A stretch of DNA of 48,986 bases from an uncultured Bacilli bacterium (GTDB lineage Bacteria > Bacillota_I > Bacilli_A > RF39 > UBA660): NCBI GenBank assembly GCA_934131175.1, contig CAKOZD010000011.1, positions 1 to 48,986 on the forward strand, given 5' to 3'. The notes under the pieces were generated by a model. It did not search any database and was not told where the DNA came from. It saw only the letters and a program-made list of their open reading frames with translations. A program made the position numbers and the translations under genes. Below are positions 7,867-16,900 of the stretch, piece after piece (within the stretch, counting starts at the first letter, position 1; every line of letters starts with the position of its first letter).

Positions 7867-9981
7867 ATGGGATTTTGTGTTAAGTGTGGTAATAAACTTA
7901 ATGAAAATACTAAGTTTTGCCCAAAATGTGGTTTTGAAGTTAAAAATGTTAATTTAGAAAATACAAATAATAGTGTTAATAATCAAAATTATAATAATAC
8001 TTATATGAATAACAATTCTAATAATAAAATTAATTTTGATAATGTTTTTAAATGGTTTAATGATAATAATAGTAAGTCACTTGCTTTAGTATTTATTGTT
8101 TTGGCAGTATTATTTATTTTTGTAGGTTTTGCTATTGAAGATAATATTCATCTTAGTAAGAATGGAGTAAATGATGGTTCTAGAACTTTTATGATTTATA
8201 TTGATGGAAGTAACTTAGAATCAGATTTAGGTATAGCTTCTAGTGATATTGCTAGTATGGACCCTAAGAAAATAGATTTAAAGCATACTAATGTTTTGTT
8301 ATATACTGGTGGAACGTCTGAATGGAAAAATTTTATTAAAAATGATGAAAATGCAATTTATCAGTTAACTAAGAATGGATTTGTTAAAGTAAAGAAATAT
8401 GAACAAAAAAATATGGGAGATGCTGATACTTTATCTACATTTTTAAATTTTGCGTATGATAATTATAAAACAGAAAAATATGATTTAGTTTTTTATGATC
8501 ATGGTGGAGCAATAGATGGAGCAATTTATGATGATTTTACTAATGATAATTTGTCTTTAAAAGAAATGCGTAAGGCTCTTTCAAATAGTCCATTTAATTC
8601 TCAAAATAAACTTGAGACAGTAATGTTTAGAACATGTTTAAATGCAACGATTGAAGTTGCTAATAGTTTTAGTAATTATTCTGAGTATTTAATTGCATCT
8701 GAAGAAGTTACATATGGTAGTTATATGAGTACAATGTTTAACTTTATAAATGATATAAAACCAAAAGATAGTGTTAATAAATTTGGTAAACAATTTATTG
8801 ATGAATATGTTGAATATGTTGATTTTGCAATTGATGAGAATCATACTATGACACAAACATATTCAATAATAAATTTAAATAAGTTAAGTAAAGTTAATAC
8901 GACTTTTGATGATTTTATTAAAGATATTTCTAATAAGAGTAATTATAATAAGATATCTAAAGTACGTGCTTCTTTATTTCAATTTGGTTCAGATTCACAA
9001 AACAGTTATGACTCAGTTGATATGTATCAATTTGTAAAAGGCTTGAGAAGCTTATCACCCAACAAAGCAGATAAAGTTTTAAATGCAATTGAAGATTCAG
9101 TTGAATATAATTATTCTAGATTAAATAATACTAAAGGTATATCAATTTATTTTCCATATAATAGTGGTAATTCTTCTAAGCAAATAAGGTCTATTATTTA
9201 TTCAAGTTTAAATTATAGTTCAAATTATGATAAATTAATTAATGACTTTGACAATTATATGAGTGATAATAAAACATCTGGTTTCTCATCTTTTGATTCT
9301 ACTACATCTAAAAATTCTGAGATAAATAAAGATACCAAGGAATTTCAATTAAAATTATCAGATGAAGAAATAAAAGATTTTTCAAAAGCAGGATATATTA
9401 TTTTTGAGAAAAATGATTCTGGTGAATATTCTCCTATATATATGAGTGATGATGCTAAATTAGGTAGTGATGGAGTTTTAAAGACAAATCTATCTAATAA
9501 TATGATTACAATTACTGATCAAAGAGATAATAGTAGTGAATATTTACCTGTATATAAATTAAATAATAATAGTAGTAAAGTATTACAATCATTTAGTATG
9601 TTAAAATATTTTGACGCTGAATTGTTTGATTTTAAATTATACTCTGCAAGAACATATATTCTTCTTAATAAAGATAAACCTGTTATTGATAAACATATTT
9701 ATTCAAGAAAAAATGATGCTGGAGTTCAAGAAGTTTCATTAGATGAAGAAGATTTTACTTCTGTTGATTATTTAATTCCAACATATAAAATAGTTGATGA
9801 AAATGGCAATTATACAAGTAATTGGGAGTCATCTGATAGTATATATTATATTTCAGTTGAACCTGGAAAATATGATTTAAAATATAGTAATTTAGATTCT
9901 AAAGGAGAATATTATTGTTTATTTAAAATCTATGATGTAAAAAAACAAGTTCATTATTCTAATTTAGTTAAGATAAATTAA
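7867..9981 (+). CDS. zinc-ribbon, membrane-anchored clostripain-family (C11) cysteine protease
   Basis: This 704-residue protein starts with a cytoplasmic zinc ribbon (C4, C7, C18, C21), then an Asn-rich linker and a membrane segment (about 71-90). An extracytoplasmic clostripain-type domain follows, recognised by YIDGSNLESD, NVLLYTGGTSEW, the His motif YDHGGA (H212) and the Cys motif RTCLNA (C257). C11 peptidases cut after basic residues with a His/Cys dyad, and both residues are present. About 475-704 is a beta-rich C-terminal region. Neighbours upstream and downstream are single-pass membrane proteins. The substrate is unknown; processing of surface proteins is an inference. Confidence 0.8.
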   Translation: MGFCVKCGNKLNENTKFCPKCGFEVKNVNLENTNNSVNNQNYNNTYMNNNSNNKINFDNVFKWFNDNNSKSLALVFIVLAVLFIFVGFAIEDNIHLSKNGVNDGSRTFMIYIDGSNLESDLGIASSDIASMDPKKIDLKHTNVLLYTGGTSEWKNFIKNDENAIYQLTKNGFVKVKKYEQKNMGDADTLSTFLNFAYDNYKTEKYDLVFYDHGGAIDGAIYDDFTNDNLSLKEMRKALSNSPFNSQNKLETVMFRTCLNATIEVANSFSNYSEYLIASEEVTYGSYMSTMFNFINDIKPKDSVNKFGKQFIDEYVEYVDFAIDENHTMTQTYSIINLNKLSKVNTTFDDFIKDISNKSNYNKISKVRASLFQFGSDSQNSYDSVDMYQFVKGLRSLSPNKADKVLNAIEDSVEYNYSRLNNTKGISIYFPYNSGNSSKQIRSIIYSSLNYSSNYDKLINDFDNYMSDNKTSGFSSFDSTTSKNSEINKDTKEFQLKLSDEEIKDFSKAGYIIFEKNDSGEYSPIYMSDDAKLGSDGVLKTNLSNNMITITDQRDNSSEYLPVYKLNNNSSKVLQSFSMLKYFDAELFDFKLYSARTYILLNKDKPVIDKHIYSRKNDAGVQEVSLDEEDFTSVDYLIPTYKIVDENGNYTSNWESSDSIYYISVEPGKYDLKYSNLDSKGEYYCLFKIYDVKKQVHYSNLVKIN

Positions 9982-10009
9982 TGTTATTATTGAATGGAGG
10001 AAAAATAAA

Positions 10010-11020
10010 ATGAATAATAATGATAATAATATGAATAATAATATGAATAATAATATGAATAGCTTTAATTCCCAAATGGGAAATGATCAACCAGCTATGG
10101 TTAATTCCAATGTTGGTATGAATCCAAGTGTAGGAGTTGATTCTAATAATTTAAATCAGAATGCTAATACAATTCAAAATCCTGGGGTACAACCTAATGT
10201 TATGAGTCAAAATATGGGTATGAATTCTAATTCTGGAATTCAGTCAAATATGATGAATCAAAATCCTAATATGATGAATCAAAATATGAATACAGGTATG
10301 AATCCCAATGTTAATAATATGAATCCTAATTCTGGAATGCAACCAAATATGAATTCAAATGGTAATAGTCCTGAAAAAAACAATTCATCAAAATATGTGA
10401 TTATAGCTGTAGTTGTTATTATTGCGATATTTTTATTAGGAACATTTGTTAAAGTTGCATATGATCTTGTTGAAAAAGTAGTTGAGAACGCAGGTGAGTC
10501 AAAAGCTGAAGTTGTTGATAAAGACAATGTAAGCAAATCATCTTCATATACTATTGGAAAATATAAAATATCTGTACCAAGCGGTTTTAAATACTCTTCT
10601 GCAAGTACAAGTAATAATTTAATGTTTGAAGGAGATTACAGACTTGCTATTAGTGAACCTATACCATATAAATTAGATGATTTAGGAGGATACACTGAAT
10701 TAAAAAATGAATTTGCAAGTTTTGGAACAATACTTCAAGAAAATACAGTAACAAAAGATGGAGTTACTATTTATACTTTTAAAATTGCTCTTAGTAATAA
10801 TGCAGTTCTTTATTATTCAGCAGTTGAGTATAATGATCTTATAATAATAATGGCATCTAATGCAACTGATAGTCAATATGACGATTTTTGTAGTACAGTA
10901 GCAAGTGTTGCTAAGAATACTAAGTTAAATACTAATGGTGATTTTAGTAAGAATGATTCAGATACTTCTAGTAAACCAAGCAAAATTATTGATCAGTCAT
11001 CTGCTGATGCCCTTAATTAA
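10010..11020 (+). CDS. Asn/Met-rich single-pass membrane protein
   Basis: The 336-residue product has an N-terminal low-complexity region rich in Asn, Met, Gly and Pro (1-125). One membrane segment follows (about 128-150), then an extracytoplasmic domain (about 175-300) that begins YTIGKYKISVPSGF and has alternating beta pattern. The architecture resembles the preceding protease: disordered cytoplasmic part, anchor, folded outer domain. GGAGG sits 8 bases before the ATG. It follows the protease gene by 28 bases and ends at a terminator, so it belongs to the same transcript. Function unknown. Confidence 0.7.
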   Translation: MNNNDNNMNNNMNNNMNSFNSQMGNDQPAMVNSNVGMNPSVGVDSNNLNQNANTIQNPGVQPNVMSQNMGMNSNSGIQSNMMNQNPNMMNQNMNTGMNPNVNNMNPNSGMQPNMNSNGNSPEKNNSSKYVIIAVVVIIAIFLLGTFVKVAYDLVEKVVENAGESKAEVVDKDNVSKSSSYTIGKYKISVPSGFKYSSASTSNNLMFEGDYRLAISEPIPYKLDDLGGYTELKNEFASFGTILQENTVTKDGVTIYTFKIALSNNAVLYYSAVEYNDLIIIMASNATDSQYDDFCSTVASVAKNTKLNTNGDFSKNDSDTSSKPSKIIDQSSADALN

Positions 11021-11028
11021 ATTGTTAT

Positions 11029-11063
11029 AAAGAAATCAATAAATTATTTTGATTTCTTTTTTT
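11029..11063 (+). terminator. intrinsic terminator
   Basis: An 11-bp perfect stem (AAAGAAATCAA at 11029-11039 with TTGATTTCTTT at 11049-11059) is followed by T residues. Confidence 0.8.
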
Positions 11064-11070
11064 ATCTAGT

Positions 11071-11098
11071 TTGACTTATTCTCTTTATTTGATATAAT
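11071..11098 (+). promoter_or_regulatory. strong promoter of the guaD gene group
   Basis: TTGACT (11071-11076), a 16-base spacer and TATAAT (11093-11098) with a TGA extension precede the start at 11122. Confidence 0.8.
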
Positions 11099-11121
11099 TA
11101 ATATGATAGGAAGTGGTAAGT

Positions 11122-12489
11122 ATGAAAAAGAAAAATATTACAAAGATTGTTGTAGTATTTTTACTTGTGTGTATCGCTTCAGTCTTACTTTATTTTGGTT
11201 TTTATTTAAAAAATGTATCAAATCCTAAATATGTTTTTTCATCTTTAATTGATAGTATTGATTTATTAAAAGATAAGTATTTTTCTTTTGATTCTAAATA
11301 TTTAGTTGGAGATAATTTTTCTATTGATGGAGCTGTTTCATTCGAAATGAGTAGTGAAAAATATGGTATTTCTAGTGATCCTTCTATATTATCTAAATAC
11401 TATATGATTAATAATTTAAATAATACTACAATTAGTTATAAATTAATGCAGGATATTAATAATAAAAAAATATATTCTGAGGTTAAAACAAATATTGGTG
11501 CTCAAAATGTTTTATATAATAAATTATTAGTAGAAAACTCTACAAAATATTATTTTATAAATAGTGTATATAGTAATTATATTAATGATGGTAGTTGTAA
11601 TTATTTTGAAAGTTTAACTGATGAGAATACTACAAAAGATAATATTGATTATTTATATAACTTTATATTAAAAAGTTTAAAAAATAATTTAAAAGAAGAA
11701 TATTTTGAGAAAAATAAAGTTAATGAAAATATTTTAAATAAAGATACAGATGTTTATCAAATTAGTTTAACTATAGATGATAAGAGAGTAAAAGATATAC
11801 TTAGTGGTATTTTAGATGATTTAAAAAATGATAAACGTTCTTATAGTATATTAAGTAGTAGTGATAATAATTTTAAAAAGAGAAAAGTAAATTATAATAA
11901 GAGAATATTAGATAAAAAAGAGAGTTATACTATAAATATATTTACTTCTAAATCATTATATAAACCTTTGAAGTATGAAGTGGTTCATATTTTAAATAAT
12001 GATGTTAAAAGTTATAGTTATGAAGGTAGTTTAAGTGTTGGTACTATTTATTATATAGATAATGATACTATTAAGTATATTGGTAGTACTACTATTAATG
12101 ATAAGAGTATTACTGTTAAGTTTAGTGATTATTTAAAAAATGATGTTGGTACATTAAAATATGAGAAGGGAGTTAATAGTTCGAATTTAAATTTGTTATT
12201 TAATAATGGTACAAATTCTTATGACTTAGTTATATCTTCTAAGTTTATTAATTATAATAAAAAGAATAATAGTTATACAAATAGTATTAGTTCATCCTTT
12301 AAAGTTACTGATAAAAAGATAGTTGTTGTATCTGGTAATGTTAAAATTGATAATAAAGTAAGTAGTGTTGTTAAAATTGATGAAGATACAATAGGGGCGA
12401 TTTTGAATAGTAAATTAAGTAGTGAAGCAGTTTCTAAGAAGAAAAATTTATATAATAAATTAAAAGCGAGGTATGAGAAAAATGGATAA
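11122..12489 (+). CDS. membrane-anchored extracytoplasmic protein of unknown function
   Basis: This 455-residue protein has one N-terminal membrane anchor (about 7-27) and a long extracytoplasmic part with repeating beta-strand and Lys/Asn-rich character. There is no lipobox cysteine. The ATG at 11122 is chosen over an in-frame GTG at 11113, because AGGAAGTG at 11108-11115 is the ribosome binding site. The gene overlaps guaD by 8 bases. The general form (YDLVISSKFINY, VKIDEDTIGAILN) resembles repeat-built sandwich proteins, but no family is recognised. Confidence 0.65.
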   Translation: MKKKNITKIVVVFLLVCIASVLLYFGFYLKNVSNPKYVFSSLIDSIDLLKDKYFSFDSKYLVGDNFSIDGAVSFEMSSEKYGISSDPSILSKYYMINNLNNTTISYKLMQDINNKKIYSEVKTNIGAQNVLYNKLLVENSTKYYFINSVYSNYINDGSCNYFESLTDENTTKDNIDYLYNFILKSLKNNLKEEYFEKNKVNENILNKDTDVYQISLTIDDKRVKDILSGILDDLKNDKRSYSILSSSDNNFKKRKVNYNKRILDKKESYTINIFTSKSLYKPLKYEVVHILNNDVKSYSYEGSLSVGTIYYIDNDTIKYIGSTTINDKSITVKFSDYLKNDVGTLKYEKGVNSSNLNLLFNNGTNSYDLVISSKFINYNKKNNSYTNSISSSFKVTDKKIVVVSGNVKIDNKVSSVVKIDEDTIGAILNSKLSSEAVSKKKNLYNKLKARYEKNG

Positions 12490-12934
12490 TGATTTTTTAA
12501 AAGCAGCTGCAATAGAAGCAATTCATGGTTCTTCAAAAGGTGATGGTGGACCATTTGGTGCAGTTATAGTTGATAAGAGTGGGAATGTTATTTCAAGAGG
12601 ACATAATGAAGTACTTACAAGTCATGATCCTACAAATCATGCTGAGGTTGTTGCAATTAGGAAAGCATGTTTGAAATTAAAGACTCATGATTTAAGTGAT
12701 TGTATAATTTATAGTAGTTGTGAACCATGTCCTATGTGTTTATCTGCAATTATTTGGTCTAATATTAAAGTAATGTATTTTGGTGCAACAAGATATGATG
12801 CTGCAGATGCAGGGTTTAGGGATGATGTAATATATAGATATTTAAATGGAGAAAATAATATTATAGAAAAGCATGAGTTAATTAATAAAGAGTGTGTTGA
12901 TGTTTTAAAAAATTATGAAGGAGAAATATACTAA
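12482..12934 (+). CDS. guaD: guanine deaminase (cytidine deaminase fold)
   Basis: GuaD hydrolyses guanine to xanthine and ammonia in the cytoplasm for purine salvage. The 150-residue sequence shows the zinc site H53-A-E55 and PCxxC (C80, C83 in SSCEPCPMC), the GGPFGAVIV segment and the DAADAGFRDD motif. That last motif, with the Y-rich C-terminus (YEGEIY), matches Bacillus-type GuaD and not tRNA deaminase TadA. The ATG at 12482 is preferred over 12473: it aligns with the family start and lies 10 bases after GAGG, while 12473 is only one base away. It sits between two membrane-protein genes with overlaps at both ends, an unusual place for a salvage enzyme. Confidence 0.88.
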   Translation: MDNDFLKAAAIEAIHGSSKGDGGPFGAVIVDKSGNVISRGHNEVLTSHDPTNHAEVVAIRKACLKLKTHDLSDCIIYSSCEPCPMCLSAIIWSNIKVMYFGATRYDAADAGFRDDVIYRYLNGENNIIEKHELINKECVDVLKNYEGEIY

Positions 12935-13557
12935 TGGAAAATAAAGAAAAAAAGACTGAAAAGAAAAGAACTACTAGTTGTAAAACACCTTCTAAAAAAA
13001 GAACTACTAAAGGTAGTAATTTAGAAGAGAAGAAAATTACAAGTAAAACTTCAAGAAAAAGAACTGTAAAAAAAGAAAATCCAAAGAAAGAATCAAATAA
13101 AGTAAATATTTTGTTACAAGCAATATTCTTTATATTATTAATTGTTGTAGTTGTTCTTGGAATACTTGTTGTGAAGAAGGATAATGAGAATAAAAATAAA
13201 GTTGTTGCAAATATTGTTGTTCCTGTATTTGAAAAAGATAATCAAAGTAGTATAACTATTAATGCTGAGACACTTACAAGTGATTATATTGTTAAAGTAA
13301 CTAATTATAAGAGTATTGACAATATTAATAAAGAAGAGTTTACATATGATGTAAGTGTTCAAAATGATACAAGTGCCAATGTTATTGTTAAAAAAGGAAA
13401 AAATGGAAAGAATCTTATGAAAGACTCTAAAAGTACTATAATTAGTGGTGAGAAGTTAAAAAAATCAGTAAAAGAAGATGTTTATTACTATATAAGTGTT
13501 GATGATATAAATAAGGTTAAAAGTAAGGAAAAAATATTATTTAAAATAGTATCATAG
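12934..13557 (+). CDS. Lys-rich single-pass membrane protein
   Basis: The 207-residue protein starts with a very basic Lys/Thr/Arg cytoplasmic stretch (1-56) with repeated RTT/KRT units, which could bind nucleic acid or phospholipid. One membrane segment (about 57-79) and a small extracytoplasmic beta-rich domain (about 85-205) follow. The start overlaps the guaD stop by one base and the gene ends at a terminator. The family is not recognised. Confidence 0.65.
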   Translation: MENKEKKTEKKRTTSCKTPSKKRTTKGSNLEEKKITSKTSRKRTVKKENPKKESNKVNILLQAIFFILLIVVVVLGILVVKKDNENKNKVVANIVVPVFEKDNQSSITINAETLTSDYIVKVTNYKSIDNINKEEFTYDVSVQNDTSANVIVKKGKNGKNLMKDSKSTIISGEKLKKSVKEDVYYYISVDDINKVKSKEKILFKIVS

Positions 13558-13588
13558 GAAAGGTCTTGTTAATTGACTTTTCCTTTTT
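13557..13588 (+). terminator. intrinsic terminator closing the guaD group
   Basis: A 9-bp stem, GGAAAGGTC (13557-13565) with GACTTTTCC (13575-13583), is followed by five T. It overlaps the stop codon of the preceding gene. Confidence 0.8.
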
Positions 13589-13605
13589 ATAATGATAAAC
13601 TAAAA

Positions 13606-13614
13606 TGGTATAAT
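13606..13614 (+). promoter_or_regulatory. extended -10 promoter before the DUF1292 gene
   Basis: TGG (13606-13608) directly precedes TATAAT (13609-13614), 20 bases before the ATG at 13634. The -35 region is poor. Confidence 0.6.
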
Positions 13615-13633
13615 ATAGTAGTGGAGGAAGCAT

Positions 13634-13909
13634 ATGGAATTTGATATAGAAAATGAAAAAGTATTGATGGAAAAAGATGGAAGAACAGTGGAATGTGATG
13701 TTTTGTTCACTTTTGATTGTGAAGATACATTGAAGTCATATGTAGGGTATACTGACAATGATATTGCGTCAAATGGAAGAAAAAATATTTATGTTTCTAG
13801 TTATAATCCACTAGGATCTGTTGTTACTTTAGAAAGTATCACAGATAAAAAAGAACTAGATATGATAAATGATGTTTTACAACAAATAGATAGAGAAAGT
13901 AATAATTAA
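13634..13909 (+). CDS. DUF1292 family protein (YrzB-like)
   Basis: This 91-residue soluble acidic protein shows the DUF1292 pattern: VLFTFDCEDTLKSYVGYTDN, then YVSSYNP, then a Glu/Asp-rich helix ending in VLQQID. The family is widespread in Bacillota, usually beside yrrK/alaS, and its function is unknown. Here it is separated from that context and lies 13 bases before the giant repeat protein, with which it probably shares a transcript. GTGGAGGAAG upstream is a good ribosome binding site. Confidence 0.8.
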   Translation: MEFDIENEKVLMEKDGRTVECDVLFTFDCEDTLKSYVGYTDNDIASNGRKNIYVSSYNPLGSVVTLESITDKKELDMINDVLQQIDRESNN

Positions 13910-13922
13910 GGTGGTGTAACAT

Positions 13923-16900
13923 ATGAATAATTCTGAACTAGAAAAAGCATATGATGAATATGAAAAATTATTAGATGAGAAAAATTATTTAGAGCAAGAC
14001 TTAGCTGATTTGGGTGAGCGAAAAGGAAATGCTCCTAAAGAAGAATTTGATAAAGTAAAAGAAAAGTTAAATGATATTTATGATGAAATAGAAAAAGTCG
14101 GAGAAAAGATTGCTGAACTTTCAAAAGATAATATTGATTCTAATGAAAAGATTGAAGATAGCGAAGATAGTCTAGAAGATAGAGATGAAAATATCAATAA
14201 TAAGATTACTTCAAATATAATTGTTGAATTTGAAGAGCGAGAAAAAGAAATTTACGAAGGAACTCTTATCTTAGATGGATTAAGAATGAGTGAAGAAGAA
14301 CAAAAAAATAAAATAATTTCTATGATGAAGGCTGATGGAATAGAAGTTTCAAATCCTGATAATTTAGTTATTGGTTATGAGGGAGCAGATGATGACTACG
14401 GAATAAGTGAGACTCAAACTACTAGATTTGTTGTAAAAGAAAAGAAAGTTGTTCCTGTTCAATATAGAGTAAGTAAAGAAGAAATCTATCGTGGTACATA
14501 TATTTTAGATGGACCAAGAATTAGTGAAAAACAACAAAGAGAAAGAATTTATAACATGATGAGAGAAGCAGGAGTTAATGTTTCAGACGAGGATAATCTT
14601 GATATTAGATATGAAGGTGCGAGTGATGATGAAGGACTTAGTGAGACTCAAACTAGTGAAGTTGTTGTATACAGAGTATCTAAAGAAGAAATAGGAGAGC
14701 TTACTGATAATTTAGATAAAGAAGATAAAAATGAACAAGATATTAATGATGAACTTTCCATTGAATCAGGATTAGTAGATGATAAAAACACTAATGAAAT
14801 ACAAAAAGATGAGAATATGAAGAGTGAAGAAAAAGAAGTATTAACATCTATCGTATATGAATTAGAAGATGGCTATAAGGATATATATGAAGGAACACTT
14901 ATTTTAGATGGATTAAGAATGTCTGAGAAAGAACAAAAACAAAAGATTATGGACATGATGAAAAAAGATGGAGTAGAAGTTAAAAATCCAGATAATTTAA
15001 TAATTGGTTATGAAGGTGCAGATGATGACTACGGAATAAGTGAGACTCAAACTACTAAATTCGTTGTTAGAGAAAAGACTAAATATAAAGTTCCATATAA
15101 AGTTACAGAAGAAGAAATTTATCGCGGTACATATATTTTAGATGGTCCAAGAATTAGTGAGGAAGAACAAAAAGAAAGAATTTATAGAATGATGCGTGAA
15201 GCAGGAGTTCAAGTTGGTGATAAAGATAGTCTTGATATTAGATATGAAGGAGCAAGCGATGATGACGGACTTAGTGAGACTCAAACTAGTGAAGTAGTAG
15301 TTTACAGAGTTTCTAAAGAAAAAGTAGAATCAACTGAACTTCCAAAAGAAGAAGTGATTGATGAAAAACAAGATGCAAATACTTTAGAAAAAGAAGAAGA
15401 TTTAAGTACTAATTTAAAATCAGAATTATCTGAAATTAAAGAATTAAAAGAACAGTTAAGTTCTATTAGTAGTGATACTGAAAGAGAAGAGTTAATTTCT
15501 AAAATATCAGAAAAACTTTCTAGTTTAGAGGAAAAAGTTGATACAGTAGAAGATGATTTTTCTAAGGAATTGTTAGAGATAGAAAAAAATATAAAAGATG
15601 CAGAAAGAATTTTAAAAGAAGATTTAGAAAAATATGAACAGTCATATGAAAAATTAAAGAGTATAATTACTGAATATAATAAGAAAAAAGAAGAAGCAGA
15701 TATACTTACAGATGAAGAATTAGATAAATTAAATGATGAGTATAATGCTGCTAAAATGGTTGAAAATGATAATGCTAAACAAATTAAGAGCGAAATAGAT
15801 GTATTTAAGAAAAACTTATCTTCTTTAAAAAGAAAGAGAACTACAATAAAGAAAGATATAATGAATGCCACTGCTTTAGGATTATCTGTTAGTGAGTATA
15901 AAGAAATAACTAGTACATTATCTAAAAGAAAATTATTAGATGAGGTTCTTGCAAGAAAAGGTCTTACAGATATTATTAATATTCCTTCAAAGGAAAGAAC
16001 TAAAGAGCAAAAAGCAACATTAAAACAAGCAAAAGCTGATGTTTTAAATGAAATAGCGGAATTTGAAAGAAATAGTTCTTCTAAAGTTTCAGCACTTGAT
16101 GCAATTGTTGCTTTATATAATATTGATTCTAAAGTAATTGAAGCTGCAAAACCTAGAAATGTAAAAGTTAAAAAAGATGAATTAATGGTTATTAATGACA
16201 ATTCTAAGAAATTACCTGCTAGAATAAATAATCCTGTTGCAAACAATACTCTAAATAATGAGGCTCCACTAAGAGCACCTGAAGATATGGTTATTGTAAA
16301 TGAACTAAAGAATAAAGATAATAAATCTACAGATGATGAAGTCGAGAAACCAATATATGAAGGTGTACTTGCAAATGATCCTATTAGAAGAAGTGATGAT
16401 GAAATAAAGCAAGCAATTTTGAATGAAATGATTGCTAATGGAGTAGATGTAGAATCAATTGATGATTTTGATTTAGAAATTGATCCAGTAGAAGATGATA
16501 ATGGAATAAGCGAATCATTATATAATAATTATAGAGTTTATCGTAAAAGCAAAGATAAGTCTGGTGATCAACCAACACCAACACCAACTCCTATTGAAGA
16601 AGAAAGAGGATTAACTGAAAAGTATAGAATTTATGTAGATAGTGATAATAATTCAATTTGTTACGTTCCAATTCCAACAATAGAAAGATTTGGCATTGCA
16701 GATCATGGTAGGGATATAAAAGTTGATGGTATTACATGTAATAGAATAAGTTTAGATGCTGTTAAATATATAATTGAAAATGCTAATAATAACTATTCTC
16801 CATATGAAGTGGAAATTAGAAGTATTCCTAGTATTGAAGAGTTTAATGAAAATGATGTAGATGAAAGAATTAGAATATTAACTGATACAGCAACAGGTGA

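Noticed and set aside
12482..12934. tRNA adenosine deaminase TadA
   Set aside because: The DAADAGF motif and C-terminus fit guanine deaminase; TadA would differ after the CxxC motif.
15302..16246. Long open frame on the minus strand opposite the giant gene
   Set aside because: It is opposite a repeat- and coiled-coil-rich gene; the frame is a shadow of that codon pattern and has no ribosome binding site.
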